Shown in pieces: positions 23,901-32,949 of a stretch of DNA of 64,000 nt. Location: NCBI GenBank assembly GCA_011523825.1, contig WTFX01000009.1, positions 290,420 to 354,419 of the forward strand. Direction: 5' to 3'. Numbering within the stretch: position 1 is the first letter of the stretch; each line of letters begins with the position of its first letter. This stretch comes from Microthrixaceae bacterium (GTDB taxonomy: Bacteria > Actinomycetota > Acidimicrobiia > Acidimicrobiales > Poriferisodalaceae). A program made the translations under genes and the position numbers. The notes under the pieces are model-generated. The model had not been told where the DNA came from, searched no databases, and was given only the letters and a program-made list of their open reading frames with translations.

Positions 23901-24830
23901 GTGAGCGATCCGCCGCCGCCGGCTTCGCTGTGGGGTGACGAGCACTACGGCGGCGCATGCCTCGTGCTCGCCGACGACACCGCGTTGGGGACGGCCGATG
24001 GCGGCGGAGTGCCAGAAGACCGTCTGCCTAGCCCATCGCTGCCGGAGCGGCTGGCGGCAGCGGCGTTGGCGGTGGCACACGAATGGCTTGGGCGGGGGCG
24101 GTGGGTGAGCCGGGTTCGGGTCGCGGACGACGAGACGGCGCGAGCTGTGGTTGCGGAGCTGCGCGCCGAGGGTCACGCCGCCGTGCTGGGGCCGCCCGAC
24201 GAGGCACACGCAGTGGGATGGCTGAACCGCAACCGGGCGGTGCCGGTCGGCGGGAAGCTGGCTGTTTGCTTCCCCTGGGCAGAGGCCGACGTTCCGGCAG
24301 TGGTCGAGATCGACCCCGGCGGAGCGTTCGGAGCGGGCACCCACCCATCCACCCGGCTCCTCGCTGAGTGGCTCGCTGAGCACATCACCGATGGCGAGCG
24401 GGTGCTCGACGTGGGGTGCGGCAGTGGGGTACTGGCGCTGATAGCCGCCCGGCTGGGCGCTGTCGAAGCGGTGGGCATCGACATCGAGCCTGCAGCAGTC
24501 GCGGCGGCCGAGGCCAATGCCCAGCGCAACGGCCTCGACGACATCTCCAGCTTCAGCGCGGCCTCAGTCGACGCCGCAGCGCTCGGCACATTCGACTTCG
24601 TGGTTGCCAACATCACCGCCGACGTGCTGATTGCCCTAGCCAGTGACATCGCCGCTCGCGTGGTGCCTGGAGGCCGGCTCGCCGTCAGTGGCATCTCAGC
24701 GGGGCAGGCTTCATCCGTCGCCGCCGCCTATCGCCCCCATGGCATCGAACTTGCCGATCCCGTCAGGCTCGACGATTGGGTCTCGGTCGATGGGCGGAGG
24801 GCCCGAAGCGGAGAGATCCGAGGTGTCTAG
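23901..24830 (+). CDS. prmA: Ribosomal protein L11 methyltransferase
   Basis: A 309-residue class I methyltransferase with PrmA hallmarks: GGAFGAGTHPSTRL just before the SAM domain, motif I VLDVGCGSGVLAL, VGIDIEPAAV, and VVANITADVL as the NxxA/P-like active segment. PrmA trimethylates lysines and the N-terminus of ribosomal protein L11. The N-terminal substrate-recognition domain is present (about residues 1-110), though weakly conserved. GTG start at 23901. The stop overlaps the convergent SDR gene by 4 bp. Confidence 0.88.
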   Translation: MSDPPPPASLWGDEHYGGACLVLADDTALGTADGGGVPEDRLPSPSLPERLAAAALAVAHEWLGRGRWVSRVRVADDETARAVVAELRAEGHAAVLGPPDEAHAVGWLNRNRAVPVGGKLAVCFPWAEADVPAVVEIDPGGAFGAGTHPSTRLLAEWLAEHITDGERVLDVGCGSGVLALIAARLGAVEAVGIDIEPAAVAAAEANAQRNGLDDISSFSAASVDAAALGTFDFVVANITADVLIALASDIAARVVPGGRLAVSGISAGQASSVAAAYRPHGIELADPVRLDDWVSVDGRRARSGEIRGV

Positions 24831-25591
24831 GAGCTGGGGGCGGGATAGTTGGCCCAGGCGGTGACGCCCTGGTAGCCGCCGTCGACCGTGATGGTCTGGC
24901 CGGTGACGTAGCGGGCCTCGTCGCTCGCGAGAAAGGCGACCACGTCGGCGATCTCTTCAGGCACACCCCAGCGGCCCAGAGCGATGTGGCGCTCGAGACC
25001 GTCGGCGAGACCCGGGATCTCACGCCCTGCTGCCCACATCTCGGTGATGATGAGCCCCGGCGCCACAGCATTGACCCGGATGCCGAACCGGCCGTAGGTC
25101 GCAGCCTGCGAACGGGTGAGCGAATCCAGCGCAGCTTTGGTTGCCCCATACGTGGGCAGCTCGCTCACGCCGACCGAGCCGGCGATCGACGACATGTGGA
25201 TCACCGAGCCATGACCTCGCTCGCCCATCTGGCGTGCCAGCGCCCGGGTGGTCTCGAGCGGCGCCAGGTAGTTGAGCTGCAACACGGCCTGATCGCCGCC
25301 GGGTTCGCGCAGCTCACCTCGGCCTGCGTTGTTCACCAAGATGTCGACCCCGCCGAGTTCGTCAACAGCCGCGGCGGCCAGATCAGCGCCTGCGCCGGCT
25401 TCGGCGAGATCGCTCTGTATCACCACCGGGTCGTGCGGCAGCTCGGCCGCGATCCGGTCCAGATCGTCGGTGGTCCTCGCAGCCAGCGCCACCCGTGCAC
25501 CGTCCCGGGCCAATGCCCGGGCGCAATGCTCGCCAATTCCCCGGCTTGCACCCGTCACCAACGCCGTCCGTCCGCTCAACCTTGACGTCAT
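24827..25591 (-). CDS. Short-chain dehydrogenase/reductase
   Basis: A 254-residue classical SDR: GASRGIGEHC nucleotide motif (about residues 13-22), NNAGRG, active-site SSIAGSVG and YGATKAALD (YxxxK), and VAPGLIITEMWA. It ends with TVDGGYQG, typical of the family. Such proteins oxidise or reduce hydroxy/keto groups with NAD(P)H; the substrate is not readable. ATG 25591 is preferred because AAGGA lies about seven bases upstream; the frame extends to 25630. Confidence 0.88.
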   Translation of the reverse strand: MTSRLSGRTALVTGASRGIGEHCARALARDGARVALAARTTDDLDRIAAELPHDPVVIQSDLAEAGAGADLAAAAVDELGGVDILVNNAGRGELREPGGDQAVLQLNYLAPLETTRALARQMGERGHGSVIHMSSIAGSVGVSELPTYGATKAALDSLTRSQAATYGRFGIRVNAVAPGLIITEMWAAGREIPGLADGLERHIALGRWGVPEEIADVVAFLASDEARYVTGQTITVDGGYQGVTAWANYPAPSS

Positions 25592-25675
25592 TCCCAGTCC
25601 TTCCCTTCGCGAGGCATCAGTCTGCGTCAAGAAATCTGTTCAGGCAGCCGTCACCGAGTGCGTAGCGTCATGCGC

Positions 25676-26722
25676 ATGGCAGACGCGCGAGGCGGTGGGA
25701 CGCTTCGGATCACGGGTGCTCACGTCGACTTCGACGGCTTCAGAGCGCTGGACGGGGTTGACCTCGCCGTCGGCGACGGAGAGCTGGTGGTGCTGCTCGG
25801 TCCGTCGGGCTGCGGCAAGACCACGCTGCTGCGGGCCGCCTCGGGGCTGCAGCCGCTGGACGCCGGCCAGATCGAGCTCGACGGGCGTGACCTGACCGGC
25901 CAGCGACCCGACCAGCGCGGCATCGGCCTGATGTTCCAGGACGAGGTGCTGTTCCCGCACTTCGACGTGGAGGGCAATGTGGCGTTCGGGTTGCGCATGG
26001 CCAGAGTGCCGTTTGCGGAACGGCGCCGACGAGTGGCGGAAGTGCTCGAGCTGGTGGGTTTGGCGGGCTTCGAGGGCCGCGACGTGGCCACGCTGTCGGG
26101 CGGCGAGGCGCAGCGGGTCTCGCTGGCTCGGGCGCTGGCTCCCGAGCCCCGAGTGCTCCTGCTCGACGAGCCGTTCGGTTCGCTGGACCGGCTCCTGCGA
26201 GAGCGGCTCATCAACGAACTGCGCCCCGTCCTCGACCAGGTCGGCGTCACCGCCGTTCACGTCACCCACGATCATCACGAAGCGTTTGCCCTGGCGGATC
26301 GCATTGCGGTGATGGCCTCGGGCCGCCTGCTGCGGATCGGCACGCCCGAAGAGGTGTGGACCGATCCTCGCACTGCGCAGGTGGCCCGATTCTTGGGCCA
26401 CACGAATGTGTTCGACTCCGAGGTACCGCCAGCACTGGCCCAGGCCGCCGAGCGCCGGAGCGGCTTCGTTCTGCGCGCGGACCGCATCGAGGTGGTGGAT
26501 GCTGCTCACAGCACAGACCCGACGGACGACGACCGGACGGTGCAGCTGCGGGCCACGGTCGTCCGGCGCCGCTTTCGCGGCGATCGCTACGAGCTGCGGC
26601 TGACCGCAGACATCGGCGGCGTCGCCACGACACTGGACGCCGTCACCCCCCATGGCCCCGCAGTCGGTGGCGCAGTGCTGTTGCGTGTCGAGCCAAGCTC
26701 GGTGATTGCCCTCGACGACTGA
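25676..26722 (+). CDS. ABC transporter ATP-binding protein (iron/thiamine/polyamine importer type)
   Basis: A 348-residue ATPase: Walker A GPSGCGKTT, Q-loop MFQDEVLFPHFDVEGNV, signature LSGGEAQRVSLARAL, Walker B VLLLDEPFGSLD, H-loop VTHDHHEAFALADR. A C-terminal TOBE-like extension (about residues 240-348) places it in the class-I importer group with FbpC, ThiQ and PotA. No permease or binding-protein gene is next to it, so it is an orphan component. ATG 25676 has TAGCGT (25663-25668) exactly seven bases before it; two in-frame upstream starts (25658, 25670) lack this. Confidence 0.88.
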   Translation: MADARGGGTLRITGAHVDFDGFRALDGVDLAVGDGELVVLLGPSGCGKTTLLRAASGLQPLDAGQIELDGRDLTGQRPDQRGIGLMFQDEVLFPHFDVEGNVAFGLRMARVPFAERRRRVAEVLELVGLAGFEGRDVATLSGGEAQRVSLARALAPEPRVLLLDEPFGSLDRLLRERLINELRPVLDQVGVTAVHVTHDHHEAFALADRIAVMASGRLLRIGTPEEVWTDPRTAQVARFLGHTNVFDSEVPPALAQAAERRSGFVLRADRIEVVDAAHSTDPTDDDRTVQLRATVVRRRFRGDRYELRLTADIGGVATTLDAVTPHGPAVGGAVLLRVEPSSVIALDD

Positions 26723-26764
26723 GCACGCCGCCGGCGTCGCTGCCTCGGCGCTCAACGCCTCGCG

Positions 26765-27943
26765 TCAGATGCCGAGGTCTTTGAGGTTGTAGTCCTTGAT
26801 GGCCACGCGGGCCGCGTCGTCCCAGACGAACTCGTGCTCGCGCCCCACGTTGGGCTGGTACACGAACGGCGCCTCATCGCTGAAATGCTTGGATCGGGCG
26901 TCGATGGCCCAGCCGATCACCCGGGAGCGCTCGGCGATGTAGGCCTCGTCGTACAGCGAGATCGGGTTGTGGACGCCGCCGCTGCGCACGCCCAGCACCG
27001 AGCGGCGACGGTGGAAACCGAAATTGATGGTGACCCGCGGCCGTTCGGAGGTATTCGCGAACGAGCCGTGGATTGCCTGGCGGCTGGTGATCGCGACATC
27101 GCCGGGATCACAGATCACCGGCACCGCATCGGGCAGCCGGTCTGAGCCTGCTGCCTGGCACATCGCCTTGATGTCCACCTTGCCCATGCGATGCGAACCG
27201 GGTACCACCCACAGGCCGTTTGTGGCATCGCAGCCGTAGAGCTGGGCCATGAAGTTGAAGCCGTGCGTGCCCTCGTCGAGCTCGGGATGGTCCCAGTGCG
27301 TCCAGCCGTCCTGGTGCCAGGCCACCGAGCCGCCGAGGCCCGGGTGCTTGATCCACACCACCTCGTTGAACGGCGTGAAGTCAGGACCGTTCAGCGCTTG
27401 GGCGACACCCAGCAGGCCAGGGTGCGCGTACACCCGCAGGCAGGCCTCGGAGTACTGCAGCGAGCCGCTGATCACCTGCACCACCCACTCCGGCGCGCCG
27501 TCGGGGGCCGCGGGCTCGAACATCTTGAACGGATGGCGGCCGTGGGCGACCTCGGTGCCGCCATAGGGATCTGACAGCGGGCGCACGAACGAGATCGCCT
27601 TGCCCGCGCGGCCGGCGTCGAGCGCCGGTCGGCCATGCCGGTCGACGTCGGAATCCGGGCCAGTGGGGCAGCGGTCGAGCAGGCCGATGACGTCGGCCTC
27701 GATGTCGGCCAGCTCGGCGGCGCTGAGCACGCCGGTGAAGACGTAGAAACCGCAGCGAGAGTAGGCCTCGGCAATGTCGGGGTGCAGCTCGCCGCTGCCG
27801 GTGAAGCGGATCGGGCCACGATTGCCGAGTTGCATCGCACGCTCGGTGCCTGCGGCCCGGTAGGCGACCATGTCGTCTTGGACATCGCCGTATTCGACGA
27901 TGGGCACCTCGGTGAGCCCCAGGGTTGCTGCGTTCGCGCTCAT
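26765..27943 (-). CDS. Phytanoyl-CoA dioxygenase (PhyH) family protein
   Basis: A 392-residue Fe(II)/2-oxoglutarate dioxygenase-fold protein. The first two metal ligands are His and Asp in SVAWHQDGWTHW. The distal ligand is His in SRQAIHGSFANTS, followed by RPRVTINFGFHRR, whose Arg would bind 2-oxoglutarate. The N-terminal ITGVL-like segment (FYVFTGVLSAAELADIEAD) is typical of PhyH proteins. Family members hydroxylate acyl chains or natural products; the substrate is unknown. ATG 27943 has GGGAG five bases upstream; the open frame continues into the next gene. It lies 16 bp downstream of rarA and is probably cotranscribed with it. Confidence 0.85.
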   Translation of the reverse strand: MSANAATLGLTEVPIVEYGDVQDDMVAYRAAGTERAMQLGNRGPIRFTGSGELHPDIAEAYSRCGFYVFTGVLSAAELADIEADVIGLLDRCPTGPDSDVDRHGRPALDAGRAGKAISFVRPLSDPYGGTEVAHGRHPFKMFEPAAPDGAPEWVVQVISGSLQYSEACLRVYAHPGLLGVAQALNGPDFTPFNEVVWIKHPGLGGSVAWHQDGWTHWDHPELDEGTHGFNFMAQLYGCDATNGLWVVPGSHRMGKVDIKAMCQAAGSDRLPDAVPVICDPGDVAITSRQAIHGSFANTSERPRVTINFGFHRRRSVLGVRSGGVHNPISLYDEAYIAERSRVIGWAIDARSKHFSDEAPFVYQPNVGREHEFVWDDAARVAIKDYNLKDLGI

Positions 27944-27959
27944 AGTGCTCCCATTGTTG

Positions 27960-29336
27960 TCAGTCGGCGGCCGTTTCGCTGGACTGCTCGGTGGGCGTTG
28001 CCGGGCGCAGGTCGCGCTCGCGGCCGTGCTCGGACGGCTCCCAGTAGACGTTGCCGGCCACCTCATCGGGCCGGTACTGCTGGGGAACCCAGCCGCTCGG
28101 GTCGTCGTGGGGGTACATGTAGCCCTTCCCGTGGCCCAGCGAAGCAGCACCCTGGTAGTGGGCATCGCGCAGGTGGACCGGCACCTCGCCGGCACCGGCT
28201 GAGCGTGCGTCTGTCTTGGCCCGGCTGAGCGCCACGGTCACCCGGTTGGATTTGGGAGCCGTGGCCAACCGCACCACGGCATGCGCCAGATTGAGCCCGG
28301 CTTCGGGCAGGCCCACATACTCGACGGCACGGGCAGCGGCTTCGGCAACGAGCAGCGCCGAGCTGTCTGCCATGCCGATGTCCTCCGAGGCCAGGATGAC
28401 CATGCGGCGGGCGATGAAGCGTGGGTCCTCGCCGGCGTCGAGCATGCGGGCAAGCCAGTACAGGCCGGCGTCGGCATCCGAGCCGCGCAGCGACTTGATG
28501 AACGCGCTGATCGTGTCGTAATGACCGTCGGCGCCGTAGCGGACTGCCTTGGCGTCCACCGCGTGCTCGGCGTCGATGAGCGTCACGTGCGTGCCCTCTG
28601 CGGCAGTGTCGGGCGCCGCATGGGCTGCGCCGGTGATCTCGATGGCTTCGCGCGCCTCTGCCTCCTGGCGGCGTGCGGCCAGCGCCATGGCTACCTCAGT
28701 GCTGGTGAGAGCGTGGCGGCCGTCGCCCCCGCTGCGGGCCGCGATGTGGTCGATGGCGTCGCCGTCGGCGGACGCGTCCTCGGCGGCGAGCGCCCGGCCG
28801 ATGAGCGTTCGCAGCGCAGCGTCGTCAAGCGGCACCAGGCGGAACAGCGTCGAGCGAGACAGCAGCGGCGGGTTCACCTCGAAGTGCGGGTTCTCGGTGG
28901 TGGCGCCGATCAGCACGATCAGGCCGTCCTCGACCGCCGGCAGCAGCGCGTCCTGCTGGGCCTTGTTGAAGCGGTGCACCTCGTCGAGAAACAGGATCGT
29001 TCCCCGGCCGTGCTCGCCGAGGCGCAGTCGGGCGTCCGCGATGACCTCGCGCACGTCCTTGACGGTGGCGCTCACCGCCGACAGCTCGCAGAACTCCTTC
29101 GCGGTCGACACCGCCACCACCCGGGCCAGCGTCGTCTTGCCGGTACCCGGCGGGCCCCACAGGATCACCGACGCCAGGCGATCTGCCTCGATCAGCTCAC
29201 GCAGCGGCCGCCCCGGGGCAAGCAGATGGTCCTGGCCGACGATCTCGTCGAGCGTGCGAGGGCGAAGCCGTGCCGCCAACGGCGCCTGGCGGGCCAAGCG
29301 CTCAGCGCCCGCTGCCTCGAACAGCCCCTCGCTCAC
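27960..29336 (-). CDS. rarA: Replication-associated recombination protein A (AAA+ ATPase)
   Basis: A 458-residue RarA/MgsA/WRNIP1-type AAA+ ATPase: LRPRTLDEIVGQDHLL at the start, Walker A WGPPGTGKTTL, Walker B ILFLDEVHRFNKAQQD, sensor 1 IGATTENPHFEVN and the family tail YWLARMLDAGEDPRFIARR followed by GYMYPHDDPSGWVPQQY. RarA acts at stalled forks and gaps, with clamp-loader-like structure and SSB contacts. Length is usual. The GTG start at 29336 has TACCGT six bases upstream. Confidence 0.93.
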   Translation of the reverse strand: MSEGLFEAAGAERLARQAPLAARLRPRTLDEIVGQDHLLAPGRPLRELIEADRLASVILWGPPGTGKTTLARVVAVSTAKEFCELSAVSATVKDVREVIADARLRLGEHGRGTILFLDEVHRFNKAQQDALLPAVEDGLIVLIGATTENPHFEVNPPLLSRSTLFRLVPLDDAALRTLIGRALAAEDASADGDAIDHIAARSGGDGRHALTSTEVAMALAARRQEAEAREAIEITGAAHAAPDTAAEGTHVTLIDAEHAVDAKAVRYGADGHYDTISAFIKSLRGSDADAGLYWLARMLDAGEDPRFIARRMVILASEDIGMADSSALLVAEAAARAVEYVGLPEAGLNLAHAVVRLATAPKSNRVTVALSRAKTDARSAGAGEVPVHLRDAHYQGAASLGHGKGYMYPHDDPSGWVPQQYRPDEVAGNVYWEPSEHGRERDLRPATPTEQSSETAAD

Positions 29337-29370
29337 GCCCCGACGGTACGCGCTTGTCGAACCCGGGGGC

Positions 29371-29766
29371 TCACAGCTCGGGGTGATCCACCTCGTATGC
29401 GCGGATGCGCTTGGCGAAGCTCAGGTCATGGCCGGCGGGGTCGAAGATCGGGAACATGCGCTCGCCCCAGGGCGCATCCCGCGGCTCGGCCTGCGGCTCC
29501 AGGCCCGCATCGAGCGCCCGCTGGTACAACGCGTCCACATCGTCGACGTGGAAGATCACGCGGCCCCAGCCGGTCTCGGCCTCTGCCGGGCTGTCCACCG
29601 CTATCAGGTTGACGAAGCACTCACCGCTGCGCAGCGTGCTGAACGGTGCGTTGTCGCCGCCATAGCTGAGTCGGAAGCCCAATGCCTCGTAGAAGCGGAC
29701 CGACGCCGCCATGTCGGCGGTCCGCAAGGTGATCGCATTGATCGACTCGATGCCTGCCATAAACAC
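29371..29766 (-). CDS. VOC/glyoxalase family protein
   Basis: A 131-residue single VOC protein: INAITLRTADMAASVRFYEA, then LGFRLSYGG, FVNLIAV, RVIFHVDDVDALYQRALDAG, and ERMFPIFDPAGHDLSFAKRI. Ligand candidates are a His in FHVDD and the Asp in GHDLS; the usual Glu at the last position is replaced by Ser or Asp, so metal binding is uncertain. Relatives include glyoxalase I, fosfomycin and bleomycin resistance proteins. It is divergent from the fumarase gene by 36 bp and may share its promoter region. Confidence 0.75.
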   Translation of the reverse strand: MFMAGIESINAITLRTADMAASVRFYEALGFRLSYGGDNAPFSTLRSGECFVNLIAVDSPAEAETGWGRVIFHVDDVDALYQRALDAGLEPQAEPRDAPWGERMFPIFDPAGHDLSFAKRIRAYEVDHPEL

Positions 29767-29802
29767 ATTCTCGCGGGCCGCTCAGCCTCTTAGCATGAGG
29801 CA

Positions 29803-31452
29803 ATGAGCACCTACGCCCATGTGGAGCTGCTGCCCACGGGCCCCGCAGACGTGACGTACCGGCACCTCACGTCCGAGGGCGTCTCGACGCTCGACGTTGC
29901 GGGCCGGCGCTTCCTGCAGGTCGAGCCCGAAGTGTTGCGGCTGCTCACCGCCGAGGCCATGCGCGACATCTCCCACCTGTTCCGCACCGATCACCTCGCA
30001 GCGCTCGCCGCGATCCTCGATGACCCCGAAGCGTCTCCCAACGACCGGTTCGTCGCCCTCGAACTGCTCAAGAACGCCAACATCGCCGCCGGGGGAGTGC
30101 TGCCGAGCTGCCAGGACACCGGCACTGCCATCGTCTGGGGGCACAAGGGCGAACGGGTGCTCACCGGCACCGCTGACGAACCGGACTTCGACGATGCCGA
30201 GGCCATCTCCCAAGGCGTCGCCGACACGTTTCTCACCTCGAACCTGCGCTACTCGCAGATGGCCCCGCTCGACATGTTCACCGAGCAGAACACCGGCAAC
30301 AACCTGCCTGCCCAGATCGAGATCTACGCCGCGCCCGGCGACGAATACGAGCTGGTCTTCATGGCCAAGGGAGGCGGCTCGGCCAACAAGAGCTTCCTGT
30401 TTCAGGAGACCAAGGCGCTGCTCACCCCCGACGGCCTCACCCGCTTCCTCGATGAGAAGTTGCGCACGCTGGGCACCTCTGCCTGCCCGCCGTACCACCT
30501 GGCGGTGGTGATCGGCGGCACCTCGGCGGAGTTCGCCGTGAAGGTCGCCAAGTACGCGTCGGCCAAGTACCTCGACACGCTGCCGACCGCGGGCAGCGAG
30601 GCCGGACACGGCTTCCGTGACCTCGAATGGGAGCAGCGCATCCTCGAGCTCACCCGCGAGTTCGGCATCGGCGCGCAGTTCGGTGGGAAATATTTCTGCC
30701 ACGACGTGCGGGTGGTGCGGCTGCCCCGCCACGGCGCCAGCTGCCCCGTGGCCGTCGCCGTGTCGTGCTCGGCCGACCGCCAGGCGCTCGGCCGCATCAC
30801 CGCCGACGGCGTGTTCCTCGAACAGCTCGAGACCGACCCGGCGCGGTTCCTGCCCGATACCGAGGAGCGCGAGCTGTCGACCGGGGTGGTGCCCATCGAC
30901 CTGAACCAGCCGATGGACGCCATCCGCAACCAGCTCACCCAGCACCCCGTCAAGACCCGGCTGTCACTCACCGGCACGCTGGTGGTCGCCCGCGACATCG
31001 CCCACGCCAAGCTGAAGGAGCGCCTCGACGCCGGCGACGGGCTGCCCGACTACATGGCGGATCTGCCCGTGTACTACGCCGGGCCTGCCAAGACGCCCGA
31101 GGGCTACGCCTCAGGCTCGTTCGGGCCCACCACCGCTGGGCGCATGGACTCCTACGTGGAGCAGTTCCAGGCCGCCGGCGCCAGCCTCGTGATGCTGGCC
31201 AAGGGCAACCGGTCGCGCCAGGTCATCGAGGCGTGCGCTCGCTACGGCGGCTTCTACCTCGGCTCGATCGGCGGCCCGGCCGCCCGGCTGGCCAAGGACT
31301 CGATCCGCAAGGTCGAAGTGCTCGAGTACCCCGAGCTGGGCATGGAAGCCGTATGGCAGATCGAAGTGGAGGACTTCCCGGCGTTCATCGTGGTGGACGA
31401 CAAGGGCAACGACTTCTACAGCGAAGTCTCCACTCCAGTCCACATCCAGTAG
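29803..31452 (+). CDS. fumA: Fumarate hydratase, class I (Fe-S, two-domain form)
   Basis: A 549-residue class I fumarase carrying both alpha and beta domains in one chain. Candidate cluster cysteines are in [20 protein letters not shown] and the [10 protein letters not shown] to GASCPVAV region; the beta-domain substrate part has [20 protein letters not shown] and [10 protein letters not shown]. It interconverts fumarate and malate in the TCA cycle; class I enzymes are oxygen-sensitive 4Fe-4S hydro-lyases. Many aerobic actinobacteria use class II FumC, so a class I enzyme here is worth noting. TAGCAT (29791-29796) lies six bases before ATG 29803. Confidence 0.92.
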   Translation: MSTYAHVELLPTGPADVTYRHLTSEGVSTLDVAGRRFLQVEPEVLRLLTAEAMRDISHLFRTDHLAALAAILDDPEASPNDRFVALELLKNANIAAGGVLPSCQDTGTAIVWGHKGERVLTGTADEPDFDDAEAISQGVADTFLTSNLRYSQMAPLDMFTEQNTGNNLPAQIEIYAAPGDEYELVFMAKGGGSANKSFLFQETKALLTPDGLTRFLDEKLRTLGTSACPPYHLAVVIGGTSAEFAVKVAKYASAKYLDTLPTAGSEAGHGFRDLEWEQRILELTREFGIGAQFGGKYFCHDVRVVRLPRHGASCPVAVAVSCSADRQALGRITADGVFLEQLETDPARFLPDTEERELSTGVVPIDLNQPMDAIRNQLTQHPVKTRLSLTGTLVVARDIAHAKLKERLDAGDGLPDYMADLPVYYAGPAKTPEGYASGSFGPTTAGRMDSYVEQFQAAGASLVMLAKGNRSRQVIEACARYGGFYLGSIGGPAARLAKDSIRKVEVLEYPELGMEAVWQIEVEDFPAFIVVDDKGNDFYSEVSTPVHIQ

Positions 31453-31471
31453 GAGATGAGGGTTTTCGCCC

Positions 31472-31915
31472 TCAGTTCCGCCAGAACAACGCCACGTCGA
31501 TGGGGTTGATGTCGCCCACTGTGAACCAGACCGAGGCGGCGATGCCCGCCGCGGCGAGCAGGACCATCGTCGCAATGGTCGAGCGGGGCAGCTTGCCGTC
31601 GGCATCGGACGGCAGGCGTTCTCGCACCTTGCCAAGCAACCGGTCGGCCCATGCTGCGTCACGGGCCAAGATTGCCAGGCCCACGGCCACTACCAGCATC
31701 CCCGGGCCGGGCAGCGGCATCATGATGATGCCGAGCACCACCACGCTGAATCCGAAGCCCATCCGGACCAGCCGGAGCATCGAACTGCGCCAGGCTTTCT
31801 GACGGGTCGGCTCGCGTTCGCCGGTCTCGAGTTCGGCCGCGATGGCGGCTTCACGGAACCGCTCACTGCGGGTCGGATCGCTCGGATCAGGTGGCTGTCG
31901 GACGGGTTCGTTCAT
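31472..31915 (-). CDS. PGPGW-type small transmembrane protein
   Basis: A 147-residue protein with an N-terminal charged region (about 70 residues) followed by two or three hydrophobic segments. The core LGIIMMPLPGPGMLVVAVGLAILA carries the PLPGPG signature of the actinobacterial PGPGW family, here without the final Trp. A second hydrophobic hairpin (TIATMVLLAAAGIAASVWFT) closes the protein. The function of the family is not known. ATG 31915 begins MNEPVRQPP; the open frame extends to 32020 but looks noncoding. It is convergent with the fumarase gene. Confidence 0.72.
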   Translation of the reverse strand: MNEPVRQPPDPSDPTRSERFREAAIAAELETGEREPTRQKAWRSSMLRLVRMGFGFSVVVLGIIMMPLPGPGMLVVAVGLAILARDAAWADRLLGKVRERLPSDADGKLPRSTIATMVLLAAAGIAASVWFTVGDINPIDVALFWRN

Positions 31916-32043
31916 GACTCCCCACGGCAGGGGTTGGCAGGGCGGCAATAGTGTGGCGCGTCGCAGGCGCTCCGCAACATCGCCCCGCCGAACCGATGGG
32001 GACCAGCGCCGTGCCTCCAACGCCCCAACAAGGAGTTCCGACG

Positions 32044-32919
32044 ATGCCGACCGTCGACAAGTCCACCCCCATCGCCTGGAGCGTCGGCGACGCCCAGCTC
32101 ACGCGCATCGCAGAACTGGAGGTGCATTGGCCGTTCGGCATCCTGCTGCCGGGCGCCGAAGACGTCATCGACGACTACGACTGGCTGCGGCCCGACTTCG
32201 TGACCGACGACGGCCGCATGCGCCTGTCGATGCACTCGGTGGTCATCGAGTCCGCTGGCTTGCGCATCATCGTCGACACCTGTGTCGGCAACGACAAGTC
32301 ACGCCCGGGCGCGCCCCCGTTCGAGCAGCTCTCGACACCGTTCCTGGGCGATCTCGAAGCGGCGGGCTTCGCGCCCGAGACGATCGACTTCGTGGTGTGC
32401 ACTCATCTCCACGTCGACCACGTGGGTTGGAACACCCGCTTGGTGGATGGCCAATGGGTGCCGACGTTCCCGAATGCTCGCTACCTGTTCGTGCAGGCCG
32501 AATACGACTACTGGCGAGCCGAGCCGCAGGACTACGGGCCCGTCTTCGAGGATTCGGTGCAGCCCATCATGGACGCTGGACTGGCTGATCTCGTCGGCCC
32601 CGACCATCGCATCAACGACGAGGTCTGGTTCGAGTCCACACCGGGCCACACTCCCGGCCATGTCAGCGTCATCATCGAATCGGCGGGGGAGCGAGCGGTG
32701 ATCACCGGCGACATGATCCACCACCCGCTGCAGTTCGCCCGCCCTGACATGGCCTCCAGCGCCGACTACGCCGCCGACGGCGCCTCTACGGCCACGCGTC
32801 TCGAAGCCTTTCCACGCTGGTGCGACGGCCGGCTCGTGATCGGCACCCACTTCGCCGGCCGCACCGCGGGCCACATCGAGACCACCGACCAGCCCGACAG
32901 CTGGGTCTTCGCTCCGTAG
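32044..32919 (+). CDS. Metallo-beta-lactamase fold hydrolase
   Basis: A 291-residue MBL-fold protein: HLHVDH metal motif at residues 121-126 (HxHxDH), a further His in TPGHTPGHVSVI, the bridging Asp in VITGDMIHHPLQ and a final His in IGTHFAGRT. The order matches quorum-quenching lactonase and aryl/alkyl esterase relatives rather than true beta-lactamases. No signal peptide, so it is cytoplasmic. ATG 32044 has AAGGAG eight bases upstream; the frame is open further back to 31951. It is convergent with the acyl-CoA dehydrogenase gene. Substrate unknown. Confidence 0.88.
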   Translation: MPTVDKSTPIAWSVGDAQLTRIAELEVHWPFGILLPGAEDVIDDYDWLRPDFVTDDGRMRLSMHSVVIESAGLRIIVDTCVGNDKSRPGAPPFEQLSTPFLGDLEAAGFAPETIDFVVCTHLHVDHVGWNTRLVDGQWVPTFPNARYLFVQAEYDYWRAEPQDYGPVFEDSVQPIMDAGLADLVGPDHRINDEVWFESTPGHTPGHVSVIIESAGERAVITGDMIHHPLQFARPDMASSADYAADGASTATRLEAFPRWCDGRLVIGTHFAGRTAGHIETTDQPDSWVFAP

Positions 32920-32949
32920 CTGCGGCTCCGGCCCCGCTGGCGTTCGCCC

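Noticed and set aside
12652..26722. Pairing the betaine-type binding lipoprotein (12652) with the ABC ATPase at 25676 as one transporter.
   Set aside because: They are 12 kb apart and of different classes: the ATPase has the iron/thiamine/polyamine importer layout, and no permease accompanies either.
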